34,166 nucleotides of DNA from Bacteroidota bacterium (lineage in GTDB: Bacteria > Bacteroidota > Bacteroidia > JABEUT01): positions 1 to 34,166 of the forward strand of contig JABDAL010000018.1 in assembly GCA_013289165.1 (NCBI GenBank). Direction: 5' to 3'. Below are positions 22,513-31,214 of this stretch, one piece after another (position 1 is the first letter of the stretch; each line of letters opens with the position of its first letter). Under the pieces are notes generated by a model. The model did not search any database and was not told where the DNA came from. It saw nothing but the letters and a program-made list of their open reading frames with translations. A program made the translations under genes and the position numbers.

Positions 22513-25269
22513 TTATCTCACCAAGGCCACATTTCCCTTGCGTTCAATTTGGGAGCCGTCTCTCAGCGTTGCCTTTAAAAACCATACGTAAGTTCCCATA
22601 TTTAGAGGCAATCCTTTATAGTTACCATCCCAGCCATCATTTACGTTGGTAGATGAAAAAACCGTATTGCCCCAGCGGTCAAATACTTCAAAGGTCATGT
22701 CGGTAATACAGTCCCCTCTTACATAGAAAAAGTCGTTATGGCCGTCTCCATTGGGAGAAAAAGCATCAGGAATAAATACATCTCCGCAAATTACGTCTAC
22801 AGTTATAGTTGCTATTGTAGTGCACCCATTTTTATCCGTAATATTTACTGTATAAGTAATAGTGTTAAGGGGGCTGATATTTATTGTGGCACTGCTTCCC
22901 TGGTTATTAGTCCAATTGTAGGTATAAGGTGCTGTTCCTCCCGATGCTGATGCAGTAAGGGTACCGGTTGCTCCTGCGAGTATGGTCCCGCTCGAAGATA
23001 TCGAAGCATTGAGGATTTCGGGCTGGGTGATAGTAACGGTATCAACTGCTGCACATCCATAAACATCAGTTACCATAAATGTATAGGTTCCGGGAGCCAG
23101 GTTAGTAATAGTATCGCCGGAACTATTAGTGGGGTACCATGCATAGGTATAGGGTGGTGTCCCTCTTGATGCTATGGCTTTAGCTGTTCCATTTTTTTCA
23201 TCAAAGCAGCTTACCTCCTTTACATCTGTAGAGGGTATGGCAACACTGGGATTGGAGCTGGGGAGAATACTAATTGTGTCGCTTATGATAGTGGAACAAT
23301 TTACCATGGCAGTAACCGTATAAGTTCCTGCACAAAGGTTATAAACAAACTCGCCCACATTACCATTACTCCATGAAATTTGTTCCGGCTCGCAGCCCGA
23401 TAAGGACACATGTGCCGTACCATTGCAGCCTGAACAGGCGGGAGTAGACGATTTGGTTAGAGATGGTAAAAATGAAGGTATGGAATAGGATGCTACAAAT
23501 CCATAGCCGCAGGCATAAAGAATTCCGGCAGGTAAAACATGAAGGTCGTAAACAGTATCAGAAGACGAAGGTAGATTCAACACATTGACAATATTAAAGC
23601 TACTGTCCAATACGTCAATGGTACTTCCGTTTCCAATATAAATATTTTCGCAGTAGTCGGCGTCAATTCCTCCGCAAGTAATTAACTCCTCGTTGAATGA
23701 CCCTCTTACATCAGGATTAATCCATTTAGATGATAATAGTGTACCGCTATTCTTATCATAGCTTGACATAAGCCTTCCATCCCATATATATACAGTATTC
23801 GCTGTGGAAACAATCCCATTTATTCCATTAGCTGCTATTTCACCGTTAGTTTCCAAAGGAATATCATTTACATAGCTATTACTTTGCAATTCTACAAAAG
23901 CATGTGTATCATAATTCATATACGCGGGTGGAACAACCGATGGTAAAGGGCATTGCATTAGTACATTGTCAAAATCACTGCTAAAATCATTTGCAACAGA
24001 TGTTGCCATATAACAATAAGGCCCTTGTCTGTCAGCTGTAAGAACAGCTATGTCATGTTTTCCGTCAATTGCCCCGAGCACATTAATAGTATTAATTCCT
24101 GATAAGGAAGTATCTGTCGTTGCAACCTGGCAAACATCCACTCTTCCACCACCTCCAATAATTATTTGGTGTGTGCAGTAATTTAAATCTATCCTCCAAA
24201 ATTCAGACATTGTGGGCCCCGCCTGCACACTATTTACAATCTTCCCCAACGTATTGACTTTTATGATTTCAGCCCCCCCTGCGCCATCGTTTACTCCTTC
24301 AGCAACGTAACTTGTTCCGGTAGTTTTATCTGTTACAAAATCACCGTAATAATAATTCCCCAATGTGTCGGGGAAAGCAACGTTATAAATCCATTGCAAA
24401 TTGCCGGAGCTATTAATTTTTGCCAACTGGTAAGGGCCATATCCACCATACATATAAACATTTCCGATGTTATCATAACATATATCGTAAAGGCCATCGT
24501 ATTTGGTGAATGCGGGATTGGTAATCCAAAGTGATGAAGAAGTTGCAGTTTTTAGAGATAATCCTATTTCTTTATTCGACTCATCAATGTTCATGGGAAT
24601 GCTTTCCTCATCTTGTTTCAATAGAATGAAATCTCCTATGTCATTTCGAATAGTAACGTTTACAGAAGTTCTTTTACCGGAGGCAACCATACCTTCATAA
24701 ATAAGCTGAACATTACCGGTATCTGCCCCAGGATGAGAATAAATCGTACAGAGTAAACTACTTGCATTAGCTGGAAAAGAATATTCCAAATCTATTCCGG
24801 GATGAAGGTTTCGGCAGAGTATTCTTTTAAAAGCATGGGCAATTGTTGTATGTATTGTATCCTTTGAATGCGAATAATAGAAGCTCACTTCATCTTCAGG
24901 GATGAATTGTACAAATGGATTTGTGCCTTTCCAGTTAAATTTTGCAAGATGATTAATTTTTGTTACGATTGCCTCATCCGGGTCCCTATCTTTTTTCCCG
25001 CTTTCCCTGTGAGATTTTTTTATTTCATCATAACTATATAGAATCCCTTTATTGGTAAAATAAATATCTACTCCTCCCAACGTGGTTTTGTAAGAAATTT
25101 TCTCTCCGGCCGGAGCTTTCTCATCAAACTGGCCCTCTCCGTTTTCAATAAAAACTCTTTGTTGCAGCGGATTCTCTATTCTCCAGTTTAGTTTAGGGCT
25201 TACTGTATGTTGGCCGTATAAACAACAAGGCAATAGTAAAATAGGCAAGCAGTAAAAACCGAGTTTCAT
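22513..25269 (-). CDS. Large T9SS surface protein with SprB-like repeats and gliding-type C-terminal domain
   Basis: The 918 residues start with a signal peptide (MKLGFYCLPILLLPCCLYG). Residues about 25-245 form the N-terminal domain seen in SBBP-repeat proteins (FIENGEGQFDEKA ... GGVDIYFTNKGILYSYDE). From about 250 to 620 come propeller-type repeats (YDGLYDICYDNIGNVYMYGGYG). Then follow three Ig-like SprB/PKD-type repeats (GTPPYTYAWYP, LAPGTYTFMVTDVYGC; GGTAPYTYNWTNNQG). The last 90 residues are a type B gliding-motility-associated sorting domain: DVFIPDAFSPNGDGHNDFF ... FEVFDRWGNTVFSS ... GWDGNYKG ... GTYVW. Such proteins cross the outer membrane by T9SS and serve as adhesins or motility surface proteins; the exact role is unknown. 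A TAAGTTTG box lies 23 bp upstream of the ATG. Confidence 0.88.
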   Translation of the reverse strand: MKLGFYCLPILLLPCCLYGQHTVSPKLNWRIENPLQQRVFIENGEGQFDEKAPAGEKISYKTTLGGVDIYFTNKGILYSYDEIKKSHRESGKKDRDPDEAIVTKINHLAKFNWKGTNPFVQFIPEDEVSFYYSHSKDTIHTTIAHAFKRILCRNLHPGIDLEYSFPANASSLLCTIYSHPGADTGNVQLIYEGMVASGKRTSVNVTIRNDIGDFILLKQDEESIPMNIDESNKEIGLSLKTATSSSLWITNPAFTKYDGLYDICYDNIGNVYMYGGYGPYQLAKINSSGNLQWIYNVAFPDTLGNYYYGDFVTDKTTGTSYVAEGVNDGAGGAEIIKVNTLGKIVNSVQAGPTMSEFWRIDLNYCTHQIIIGGGGRVDVCQVATTDTSLSGINTINVLGAIDGKHDIAVLTADRQGPYCYMATSVANDFSSDFDNVLMQCPLPSVVPPAYMNYDTHAFVELQSNSYVNDIPLETNGEIAANGINGIVSTANTVYIWDGRLMSSYDKNSGTLLSSKWINPDVRGSFNEELITCGGIDADYCENIYIGNGSTIDVLDSSFNIVNVLNLPSSSDTVYDLHVLPAGILYACGYGFVASYSIPSFLPSLTKSSTPACSGCNGTAHVSLSGCEPEQISWSNGNVGEFVYNLCAGTYTVTAMVNCSTIISDTISILPSSNPSVAIPSTDVKEVSCFDEKNGTAKAIASRGTPPYTYAWYPTNSSGDTITNLAPGTYTFMVTDVYGCAAVDTVTITQPEILNASISSSGTILAGATGTLTASASGGTAPYTYNWTNNQGSSATINISPLNTITYTVNITDKNGCTTIATITVDVICGDVFIPDAFSPNGDGHNDFFYVRGDCITDMTFEVFDRWGNTVFSSTNVNDGWDGNYKGLPLNMGTYVWFLKATLRDGSQIERKGNVALVR

Positions 25270-25291
25270 TATCTTAATTGAATCTATATTC

Positions 25292-25299
25292 CAAACTTA
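25292..25299 (-). promoter_or_regulatory. -7 box (TAAGTTTG) of the surface-protein gene
   Basis: TAAGTTTG on the minus strand matches TAnnTTTG. The predicted start is near 25288, giving a leader of about 19 nt. No -33 TTG is visible. Confidence 0.45.
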
Positions 25300-25305
25300 C
25301 GAATT

Positions 25306-25323
25306 TTTAAGATAATTCTTAAA
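25306..25323. other. AT-rich perfect dyad at the end of the phzF gene
   Basis: TTTAAGA, loop TAAT, TCTTAAA. The perfect seven-pair dyad covers the phzF-family stop codon and lies just upstream of the next gene's promoter box. It could be a weak terminator or an operator; the stem has only one G-C pair per arm. Confidence 0.35.
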
Positions 25324-26101
25324 TCTCAATAGTCCCTTTTAAATAGGTTTTAGCCTGTCCGCTAATCAGTACTCTGTTACCTGAGTAAGAGCATTGTAGG
25401 TAGCCCCGGCGTGGTGAAAGCTGGATAGCGCTGAGGTCGGTTTTTCCTAACCTGTTTGCCCAATAGGGTGTAAGAAGTGTATGGGCAGAGCCGGTTACAG
25501 GGTCCTCATCAATGCCACTACCGGGGGCAAAAAAGCGGGACACAAAATCAGAATTTTTACCTTTTGCAGTTACAATCACTCCCCGTATCCGTTCTTTTTT
25601 TAGTATCGCATGGTTGGGGATAATTCCTATGATATCATCCTCATTCTCATAAACGAGCATATAATCCGTTTTTCCTTTCCATTCTTCTATCGGAAGCTTA
25701 TTAAAGGCACTTCTCATTTCCGTGGTCAGGGTATGTGGATTCACAATATCGGCAGGGAAATCGAGTGTAAGTATATTTCCGGTTTTGGTTACAAGCAACG
25801 GCCCGCTTAAGGAATCAAAAGTGATTACGTTGCCACTAAAACCCTCTTGCTCAAAAATTATATGAGCAGTGGCTAATGTGGCATGCCCGCATAAAGCAAC
25901 TTCCACTACAGGAGTAAACCACCGGATATGAAACCGGTCATTTTCTTTTACATAAAAGGCCGTTTCAGCCAGGTTGTTTTCCATAGCTATGTTTTTGAGC
26001 ATTTCATCACTTAGCCAGGTTTCAAGAGGGCAAACGGCAGCAGGGTTACCTCCAAACAGGTGGTCTGTAAAGGCATCTGCCTGGTATATTTTTATTTTCA
26101 T
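25319..26101 (-). CDS. PhzF-family isomerase/epimerase
   Basis: The 260 residues have the PhzF fold signatures: IYQADAFTDHLFGGNPAAVCPLETWL at the N-terminus, the catalytic Glu46 in NNLAETAFYV, IRWFTPVVEVALCGHATLATAH in the first half and PGSGIDEDPVTGSAH in the second. Family members catalyse proton-transfer isomerisation, in phenazine synthesis or in unknown reactions. No phenazine genes are visible here, so the phenazine name should not be taken literally. The ATG overlaps the stop of the upstream membrane-protein gene as ATGA, so both are translated from one mRNA. Confidence 0.9.
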   Translation of the reverse strand: MKIKIYQADAFTDHLFGGNPAAVCPLETWLSDEMLKNIAMENNLAETAFYVKENDRFHIRWFTPVVEVALCGHATLATAHIIFEQEGFSGNVITFDSLSGPLLVTKTGNILTLDFPADIVNPHTLTTEMRSAFNKLPIEEWKGKTDYMLVYENEDDIIGIIPNHAILKKERIRGVIVTAKGKNSDFVSRFFAPGSGIDEDPVTGSAHTLLTPYWANRLGKTDLSAIQLSPRRGYLQCSYSGNRVLISGQAKTYLKGTIEI

Positions 26102-27783
26102 AATTGGTTTTGTTTTTTTAGGTAAAGATTTCGGTACAATTTAGTATTTTGACTATCTCCCATCAGCTGGTAATATTGGTATAATACTTTATAGGGTTTT
26201 ATAAATCCGGAATCTATAGCAAGAGATTTTTTCCATAGCGCTACCCCGTCTCTCTCATTGCTGTCTCCCTGGAAAACAACTAATCCCAGGTTAAATACAG
26301 CAACGTTGTTATTAGGGTGAAAATAGAGTTCCTTTCTCAGTTCCTTTTCTGCATCAGGGTAATCGTTCAAGTGTATATATTCTCCGGCAATGTTACTATG
26401 TGCATTTTCAACCGTAGAATCTCTTTTCAATGCTTCGCGGTAAGCTTCAATAGCATGCTGATAATCCCCAATTTGTTCGTAATGCTGGGCAAGATACATA
26501 CAGGGAAGTACTGCTTTGGGTGAAGTTTCTACTGCACTCTTATCAAAACTAAAACGATCATGGAAAATAGGTAGCCGCGAGGCTGAAACAGAATAAAACT
26601 CTACAACAGTTATAAGAAGTAAAACCAACCCTGCCTTTGAGTTGACGGGGAGTATCCCGGCATTTTTCACCATATCAACTTGTGATAGTATGAGTATAAT
26701 TCCTATCAGGGGAAGATATGCCCGGTGTTCTAATCCACTAAAACCTGAAAAAAATGATGGAATGAGGAAAAGCAAAAACCATAATAATCCAAACATAACA
26801 AGCGCCATCTTTTTTTGTTTGCTAAAGAATAAGAAAGCACCTACAAGTAAAATTGCTGCTAATCCAATGAGATAATTTGTATCGGCAGCAGTGGAGAAAA
26901 CGGAAAGATTAAAAGGCAGGATTGCTTTGCCAGCATACTGTATAAAATAGGGGCTATTCGAAATAAAAGAGTGCAACATACTCTTAGCTGAACTGTGACT
27001 ATTATTTAGTGCAAGGGCATGTTGCCGTATAAGTAGCCAGGGGATTATACAGAGCAGGTAAGCCAGCACCAATTTTTTATAAAGAGGATTGGTGAAGGGT
27101 TCTTTAAATACAGATCGCAGCAAAATGAAAATGGCCGGAATAAATAGTACCGCATTTTCTTTCGTAAATAATGCCAATAGAAAAAACAGAATATGTAGTG
27201 CAAAGGTTCTCCCTTTTTTTGATGCCCTGTATTTAATAAGTGACAAAAGCGATAACAAAATAAAAATGGCTAATAGTGAATCATTGCGCCCGGGTATCCA
27301 GGCTACAGCCTGGTTCAGCAGGGGATGAACGGCAAAAATAAGGGTTAATAAAAGGGAAGGCAGCCGGGCAACCTGCAATTGCAATAGCAACAAGAGCAAT
27401 AAAATGCAGGCAAGTCCATGATAAAATATATTGGCCTTCAAAAAGGGAAGTGGATTGGGGTATGTTCCGGAAGTATTAGATAGATGAGCATCTACCATAA
27501 AAGATAATGTCATTACAGGACGATAATAAGATGCGAGGGTATCCTTTTGGTTGGGTAGTTGAAATACCCCCTGTGTAAAGGCTTTGGGAATATTATTGAA
27601 ATGCTGAAGAAAAGAATAATCTTTAACTATGAGCGTTGAATCATCAAGGTCAAGGAAGTCATTGCTTAATAATGTATGATAAAGAGAAAAGATACTAATA
27701 CAGATAATTAAAATGGCAGCAGGAAGAAACCATTTACTGTGGTTCGTTTCGGGTTGCTTCTTTTTTCTTTCTGTAACCGCCAT
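26098..27783 (-). CDS. TMTC-like GT-C membrane protein with C-terminal TPRs
   Basis: The 561 residues start with a membrane helix (WFLPAAILIICISIFSLYHTLL), then NDFLDLDDSTLIVKDYSF, where the adjacent Asp pair fits the catalytic loop of GT-C glycosyltransferases. About ten more hydrophobic helices follow up to residue 400 (ILLLLLLLQLQ, LLLTLIFAVHPLLNQAVAWIPGRNDSLLAIFILLSL). The VHPLLNQAVAWIPGRND stretch resembles the TMTC O-mannosyltransferase family (in which VHP..EAVA.I.GR.D is typical). Residues 420-550 contain TPR units (AQHYEQIGDYQHAIEAYREALKRDSTVENAHSNIAGEY). The likely role is transfer of a sugar from a lipid carrier to proteins on the outer face of the inner membrane; the acceptor is unknown. 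A TATCTTTG box precedes it by about 16 bp. Confidence 0.78.
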   Translation of the reverse strand: MAVTERKKKQPETNHSKWFLPAAILIICISIFSLYHTLLSNDFLDLDDSTLIVKDYSFLQHFNNIPKAFTQGVFQLPNQKDTLASYYRPVMTLSFMVDAHLSNTSGTYPNPLPFLKANIFYHGLACILLLLLLLQLQVARLPSLLLTLIFAVHPLLNQAVAWIPGRNDSLLAIFILLSLLSLIKYRASKKGRTFALHILFFLLALFTKENAVLFIPAIFILLRSVFKEPFTNPLYKKLVLAYLLCIIPWLLIRQHALALNNSHSSAKSMLHSFISNSPYFIQYAGKAILPFNLSVFSTAADTNYLIGLAAILLVGAFLFFSKQKKMALVMFGLLWFLLFLIPSFFSGFSGLEHRAYLPLIGIILILSQVDMVKNAGILPVNSKAGLVLLLITVVEFYSVSASRLPIFHDRFSFDKSAVETSPKAVLPCMYLAQHYEQIGDYQHAIEAYREALKRDSTVENAHSNIAGEYIHLNDYPDAEKELRKELYFHPNNNVAVFNLGLVVFQGDSNERDGVALWKKSLAIDSGFIKPYKVLYQYYQLMGDSQNTKLYRNLYLKKQNQL

Positions 27784-27799
27784 ACAGGGCTATAGAAAT

Positions 27800-27807
27800 C
27801 AAAGATA
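27800..27807 (-). promoter_or_regulatory. -7 box (TATCTTTG) of the TMTC-like/phzF operon
   Basis: TATCTTTG on the minus strand matches TAnnTTTG. The predicted start near 27796 gives a leader of about 13 nt. A palindrome, TTCCTTTTAAGGAA, lies just upstream. Confidence 0.45.
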
Positions 27808-27814
27808 CCGTATA

Positions 27815-27828
27815 TTCCTTTTAAGGAA
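27815..27828. promoter_or_regulatory. Palindrome TTCCTTTTAAGGAA upstream of the TMTC-like gene
   Basis: Six-base perfect arms with a two-base centre, covering the stop of the small membrane-protein gene and centred about 25 bp upstream of the predicted transcription start. It could be an operator or a very small terminator; no T-run follows. Confidence 0.3.
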
Positions 27829-28201
27829 CTAAATAAAACAGGATAGTCACAATCAAACCGCATAATACTCCGGTAAGAATCATTTTTTGCGCTTTTCTCT
27901 TATCAGCTTTTCTCATCTCCGCTTCTTCCACCGAGCTATATTGCCCCAAATCGGTGAAGTTAAAAATACCTCTCATGCCAAAATTCACACAAAATTTAAA
28001 GTTCCATTGCTCAATACCTATTACCAACGATACAATAGGGAAGAAAACTAAAAACCTCCATAGTTTATCGGCATGAGTAAGTAATAATAAAGCAACAATT
28101 ACTACAGTAAGCACACCTAAAAAAATAGCACTGTTCCTGCGTTTTGCTACTTCTTTCTTGCCAATATTGCAGGTGCCGGGAATATATTCTTCATCTCTCA
28201 T
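27821..28201 (-). CDS. Small membrane protein of unknown function
   Basis: The 126 residues begin MRDEEYIPGTCNIGKKEVAKRRN, an opening I have seen in conserved uncharacterised Bacteroidota proteins. Three hydrophobic helices follow: about 26-42 (AIFLGVLTVVIVALLLL), 48-64 (WRFLVFFPIVSLVIGIE) and 107-125 (MILTGVLCGLIVTILFYLV). Between the second and third is the polar stretch QWNFKFCVNFGMRGIFNFTDLGQYSSVEEAEMRKADKRKAQ. Two Cys (about 11 and 71) stand in conserved-looking contexts. The gene is 32 bp downstream of the ABC permease on the same strand, so it may be read from the efflux operon. A near-consensus TAACTTTA box directly upstream could also serve it. Confidence 0.72.
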   Translation of the reverse strand: MRDEEYIPGTCNIGKKEVAKRRNSAIFLGVLTVVIVALLLLTHADKLWRFLVFFPIVSLVIGIEQWNFKFCVNFGMRGIFNFTDLGQYSSVEEAEMRKADKRKAQKMILTGVLCGLIVTILFYLVP

Positions 28202-28233
28202 TGAAAAGTGGTCTAATAGATTAGGCGATAAAG

Positions 28234-29352
28234 TTAAGTTGTTTTCCGGTAATTAAGTATAGCCCATGTATTAAGTACAAGCCCAATTAAGAATACATAA
28301 AGTAATTGCATCATTATGTCATGAAGCCCGCTGCCTTTTATAACCACCATCCGCATTACATCTATAAAATAACTTATCGGGAAAAGATGGGTTACAACTT
28401 TTGCCCAGCCTGGCATACTGTCAATAGGCGTATACAAGCCGCTCATCATGTTAAATATCATCATAAAGAGAAACATCAATGAGTTGGCTTGTTGCTGGGT
28501 TTCTGCGTAGGTGGAAACAAGCAGCCCAAACCCTAATATAGCGAATAAAAATACTAAAAGGAAAAGATAAAGAACGGCTAAATTGCCAAGAGGTACTATA
28601 CCATAACCTATCCAGGCTATAAGCATGCCAAAAGAGAAAACAATCGCGCCCATTACTACAAATGGAATAAGTTTACCCAGGATGAACTGGTACTTTTTAA
28701 TGGGGGTTACGTTAATCTGTTCAATGGTGCCCAGCTCTTTTTCTTTTACAATGTTAAAAGCTGCCGATAAGCCTGCAATACCCGTAATCAGCGATACCAA
28801 AATAGCCGGTACCATAAAAATGTAATAGGTGAGGGAAGGATTATACCAGAAAGATGGAACAACATCAATGGTGGGCTGGGGTTCCGTGCGTTCGGGCTGT
28901 ATCCATTGAAGGCGTATATCGTTATTATAGTCTGTTATAATGTTACTCAGGTAAGCAAATCCTATGCTTGCTTTTACTCCGTTTATGGCATTCACTTCTA
29001 TTGCCATTTTCTGGCTCCCTTCCCGAATTAGGTTACGCTCAAAACCTTCCGGAATTTCCATAACGATATCTGCCTTATCATCTTCAATCAGCTTGGTTGC
29101 TTTGGAATTGAAGTCGGTATAATCAGCCAGTTTGAAATATCCTGAAGATAATATTTTATTAGGCAACTTTGCAGAAATGGATGAATGGTCATGGTCGACA
29201 ATGGCAATATTGATATTTTTAATAGTGTAATTAGCTGCCATTGGCAACAGGATAAGCTGAATAGCGGGTGCTATGAAAAGCCTTCCTATGAATCCCCTAT
29301 CGCGGAATATCTGCCTGAATTCTTTCTGTAATAAAAACCAAAGTGGTCTCAT
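28234..29352 (-). CDS. ABC-2 type permease (second of the pair, YbhR/YbhS-like)
   Basis: Membrane subunit of the exporter, 372 residues from MRPLWFLLQKEFRQIFRDRGFIGRLF. The first helix (about 20-40) is followed by a large periplasmic domain (IAIVDHDHSSISAKL ... MEIPEGFERNLIREG), then five helices from about 185 on. VKEKELGTIEQINVTPIKKYQFILGKLIPF is the coupling helix that docks onto the ATPase. The track start at 29493 runs back into the first permease; ATG 29352 overlaps that gene's stop as TAATG and is preferred. Together with the first permease it should form a heterodimeric channel. Confidence 0.9.
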   Translation of the reverse strand: MRPLWFLLQKEFRQIFRDRGFIGRLFIAPAIQLILLPMAANYTIKNINIAIVDHDHSSISAKLPNKILSSGYFKLADYTDFNSKATKLIEDDKADIVMEIPEGFERNLIREGSQKMAIEVNAINGVKASIGFAYLSNIITDYNNDIRLQWIQPERTEPQPTIDVVPSFWYNPSLTYYIFMVPAILVSLITGIAGLSAAFNIVKEKELGTIEQINVTPIKKYQFILGKLIPFVVMGAIVFSFGMLIAWIGYGIVPLGNLAVLYLFLLVFLFAILGFGLLVSTYAETQQQANSLMFLFMMIFNMMSGLYTPIDSMPGWAKVVTHLFPISYFIDVMRMVVIKGSGLHDIMMQLLYVFLIGLVLNTWAILNYRKTT

Positions 29353-30458
29353 TATTCTAAACGTATTTTGAAGTTGCGGAGAGCAATTAATAAAAAGAAT
29401 AAGGTCATTCCTATCAGGATAGTGGTCTCTTTCCAGATGTAAGAAAACCCGAGTCCTTTCAGCATAATATCTTTTACAATGATGTAATACCACCGGGCAG
29501 GAACAATGTTTGATATTACTTGCAGCACGATAGGCATATTTTCAATAGGAAACAGATAGCCGCTCAGTAACATGGTAGGCAACATCATTCCCAGCATAGA
29601 AGCAAACATGGCAGATTGCTGTGACGAAGTAATGGTGGATATTAAAAGCCCCAGCGAAAGGGAAGTCATAATTAATAAGGTGCTTTCCAAAACAAGGAGC
29701 AGTATGCTGCCTTTAACAGGGAGGTCAAGCGCATAAACACTTAATAAGAGAATAGCACCAAGGTTAACCAGTGAAAGAAGAAGATAAGGGATTGCTTTGG
29801 CAATAATTATTAATACAGGTTTTATGGGCGATACAAGCAATATCTCCATAGTGCCTAACTCCTTTTCGCGTACAATGGAAACGGAGGTCATCATAACACA
29901 TACAAGAAGGAGCACCATAGCCATTACTCCCGGAACAAAGTTGGGCGCGCCTCTCAGGTCAGGATTATATAGCATCCTCACTTCAGGGTGTATGGAATAG
30001 GGGAGAGACGAATTTTGTGAAAGCTGGGACTGGTAATCATTAACGATGGAAGTAATGTAGCTGGTAAGCGTGGTAGCGGTATTAGGGTCAGAGGCATCGG
30101 CGATAACTTGCAGCGATGTTTTATTCAAGTGTAGAAGGTCGGTGTTGAAATTAGCGGGAAATACTACGGCGAGTTTTATTTTCCCGGTTTTAAATGCTGC
30201 ATCAATTTGTGCAGGATTCATCAACGTTTTTTGAACATTGAAAAACTTGCTTCCCTCAATTTTATTAATGATTTGCTGCGAAGCAATATCCTTAGCATTG
30301 TCCACCACTACAATATTGGCGTTCTTTATCTCGTTGGTCAGGGCAAACCCGAAAAGTATAATCTGTGCAATAGGCATACCAAAAAGCATTACGAGGGTTT
30401 TCTGGTCTCTGAATACCTGGTAAAATTCCTTTTTGATAAATGACAACAGTTGTTTCAT
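29352..30458 (-). CDS. ABC-2 type permease (first of the pair)
   Basis: Membrane subunit of 368 residues: N-terminal cytoplasmic helix MKQLLSFIKKEFYQVFRDQKTL, helix 1 at about 22-42, a periplasmic domain (IVVVDNAKDIASQQIINKIEG ... VFPANFNTDLLHLNKTSLQVIAD ... YNPDLRGAPNFVPG) and five C-terminal helices. VREKELGTMEILLVSPIKPVLIIIAKAIPY is the ATPase-docking segment. TSITNSSQQSA-like text (STITSSQQSAMFASMLGMMLPTMLLSG) and FPIENMPIVLQVISNIVPARWY are typical of drug-type ABC-2 permeases such as YbhS. It begins 12 bp after the ATPase gene and is coupled to the second permease. Confidence 0.91.
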   Translation of the reverse strand: MKQLLSFIKKEFYQVFRDQKTLVMLFGMPIAQIILFGFALTNEIKNANIVVVDNAKDIASQQIINKIEGSKFFNVQKTLMNPAQIDAAFKTGKIKLAVVFPANFNTDLLHLNKTSLQVIADASDPNTATTLTSYITSIVNDYQSQLSQNSSLPYSIHPEVRMLYNPDLRGAPNFVPGVMAMVLLLVCVMMTSVSIVREKELGTMEILLVSPIKPVLIIIAKAIPYLLLSLVNLGAILLLSVYALDLPVKGSILLLVLESTLLIMTSLSLGLLISTITSSQQSAMFASMLGMMLPTMLLSGYLFPIENMPIVLQVISNIVPARWYYIIVKDIMLKGLGFSYIWKETTILIGMTLFFLLIALRNFKIRLE

Positions 30459-30470
30459 AATTCCATTTGT

Positions 30471-31214
30471 TTAGTCAGCCGACCTCTTTGCTTCCCGGGC
30501 AAGTTTATAGAATACCTCGTCAATAGTAGCTACTCCGAATTTCTTTCTCAATCCCGCCGGAGAATCCAGTGCTTCAATTTTACCATCCACCATAATAGTA
30601 ACCCGGTTGCAATATTCGGCTTCATCCAGGTAGTGAGTAGTAACGAAAATGGTAATTCCTTTATCGGCTCCCTCATATATCAAATCCCAAAATTCCCTCC
30701 GCATATATGGGTCAACACCACCTGTAGGCTCATCGAGAAATACAATCTTAGGTGTATGAACAATTGAAACCAAAAAAGATAGCTTTTGTTTCCATCCAAG
30801 AGGGAGGGAGCGAACCAGTTTTTTAGCTTCTTTATGCAAACCTAATTTGTGGGTAAGTTCATCGCTTTTCTCTTTAATTTCTTTATCGCTTAATCCATAA
30901 ATCCCTCCATAAAACTGTATATTTTCCAATACGGTCAAATCTTCGTAAAGTGAGAACTTCTGGCTCATGTAGCCAATATTCTCTTTTATTTTTTCAGGCT
31001 GGGTAAAAACATCGTACCCCGCCACTGTAGCCTCGCCGGAGGTAGGTATAGATAAGCCGCAAAGCATACGCATGGCAGTAGTTTTGCCTGCTCCATTGGC
31101 ACCTAAAAAGCCAAATATTTCGCCCTTATGAACTTCGAATGATATTTCATCCACAGCCACAAAGTCACCGAAGCGCTTGGTAAGCTTATTCGTTTTTATT
31201 ACCGTTTCGTTCAT
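30471..31214 (-). CDS. ABC transporter ATPase with degenerate signature motif
   Basis: Nucleotide-binding subunit of 247 residues. Walker A is FLGANGAGKTTAMRML, the Q-loop is GYMSQKFSLYEDLTV, Walker B is KIVFLDEPTGGVDP, and the H-loop His is present in FVTTHYLDEAEYC. The signature is not LSGGQ but LPLGWKQKL, a change known in the second half of YbhF/RbbA-type ATPases. It overlaps the preceding ATPase gene by 29 bp. The C-terminal tail KKFGVATIDEVFYKLARE is the usual short regulatory end. It should pair with the neighbouring ATPase, whose signature is intact. The likely substrate class is drugs or other hydrophobic compounds, inferred from the operon. Confidence 0.93.
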   Translation of the reverse strand: MNETVIKTNKLTKRFGDFVAVDEISFEVHKGEIFGFLGANGAGKTTAMRMLCGLSIPTSGEATVAGYDVFTQPEKIKENIGYMSQKFSLYEDLTVLENIQFYGGIYGLSDKEIKEKSDELTHKLGLHKEAKKLVRSLPLGWKQKLSFLVSIVHTPKIVFLDEPTGGVDPYMRREFWDLIYEGADKGITIFVTTHYLDEAEYCNRVTIMVDGKIEALDSPAGLRKKFGVATIDEVFYKLAREAKRSAD

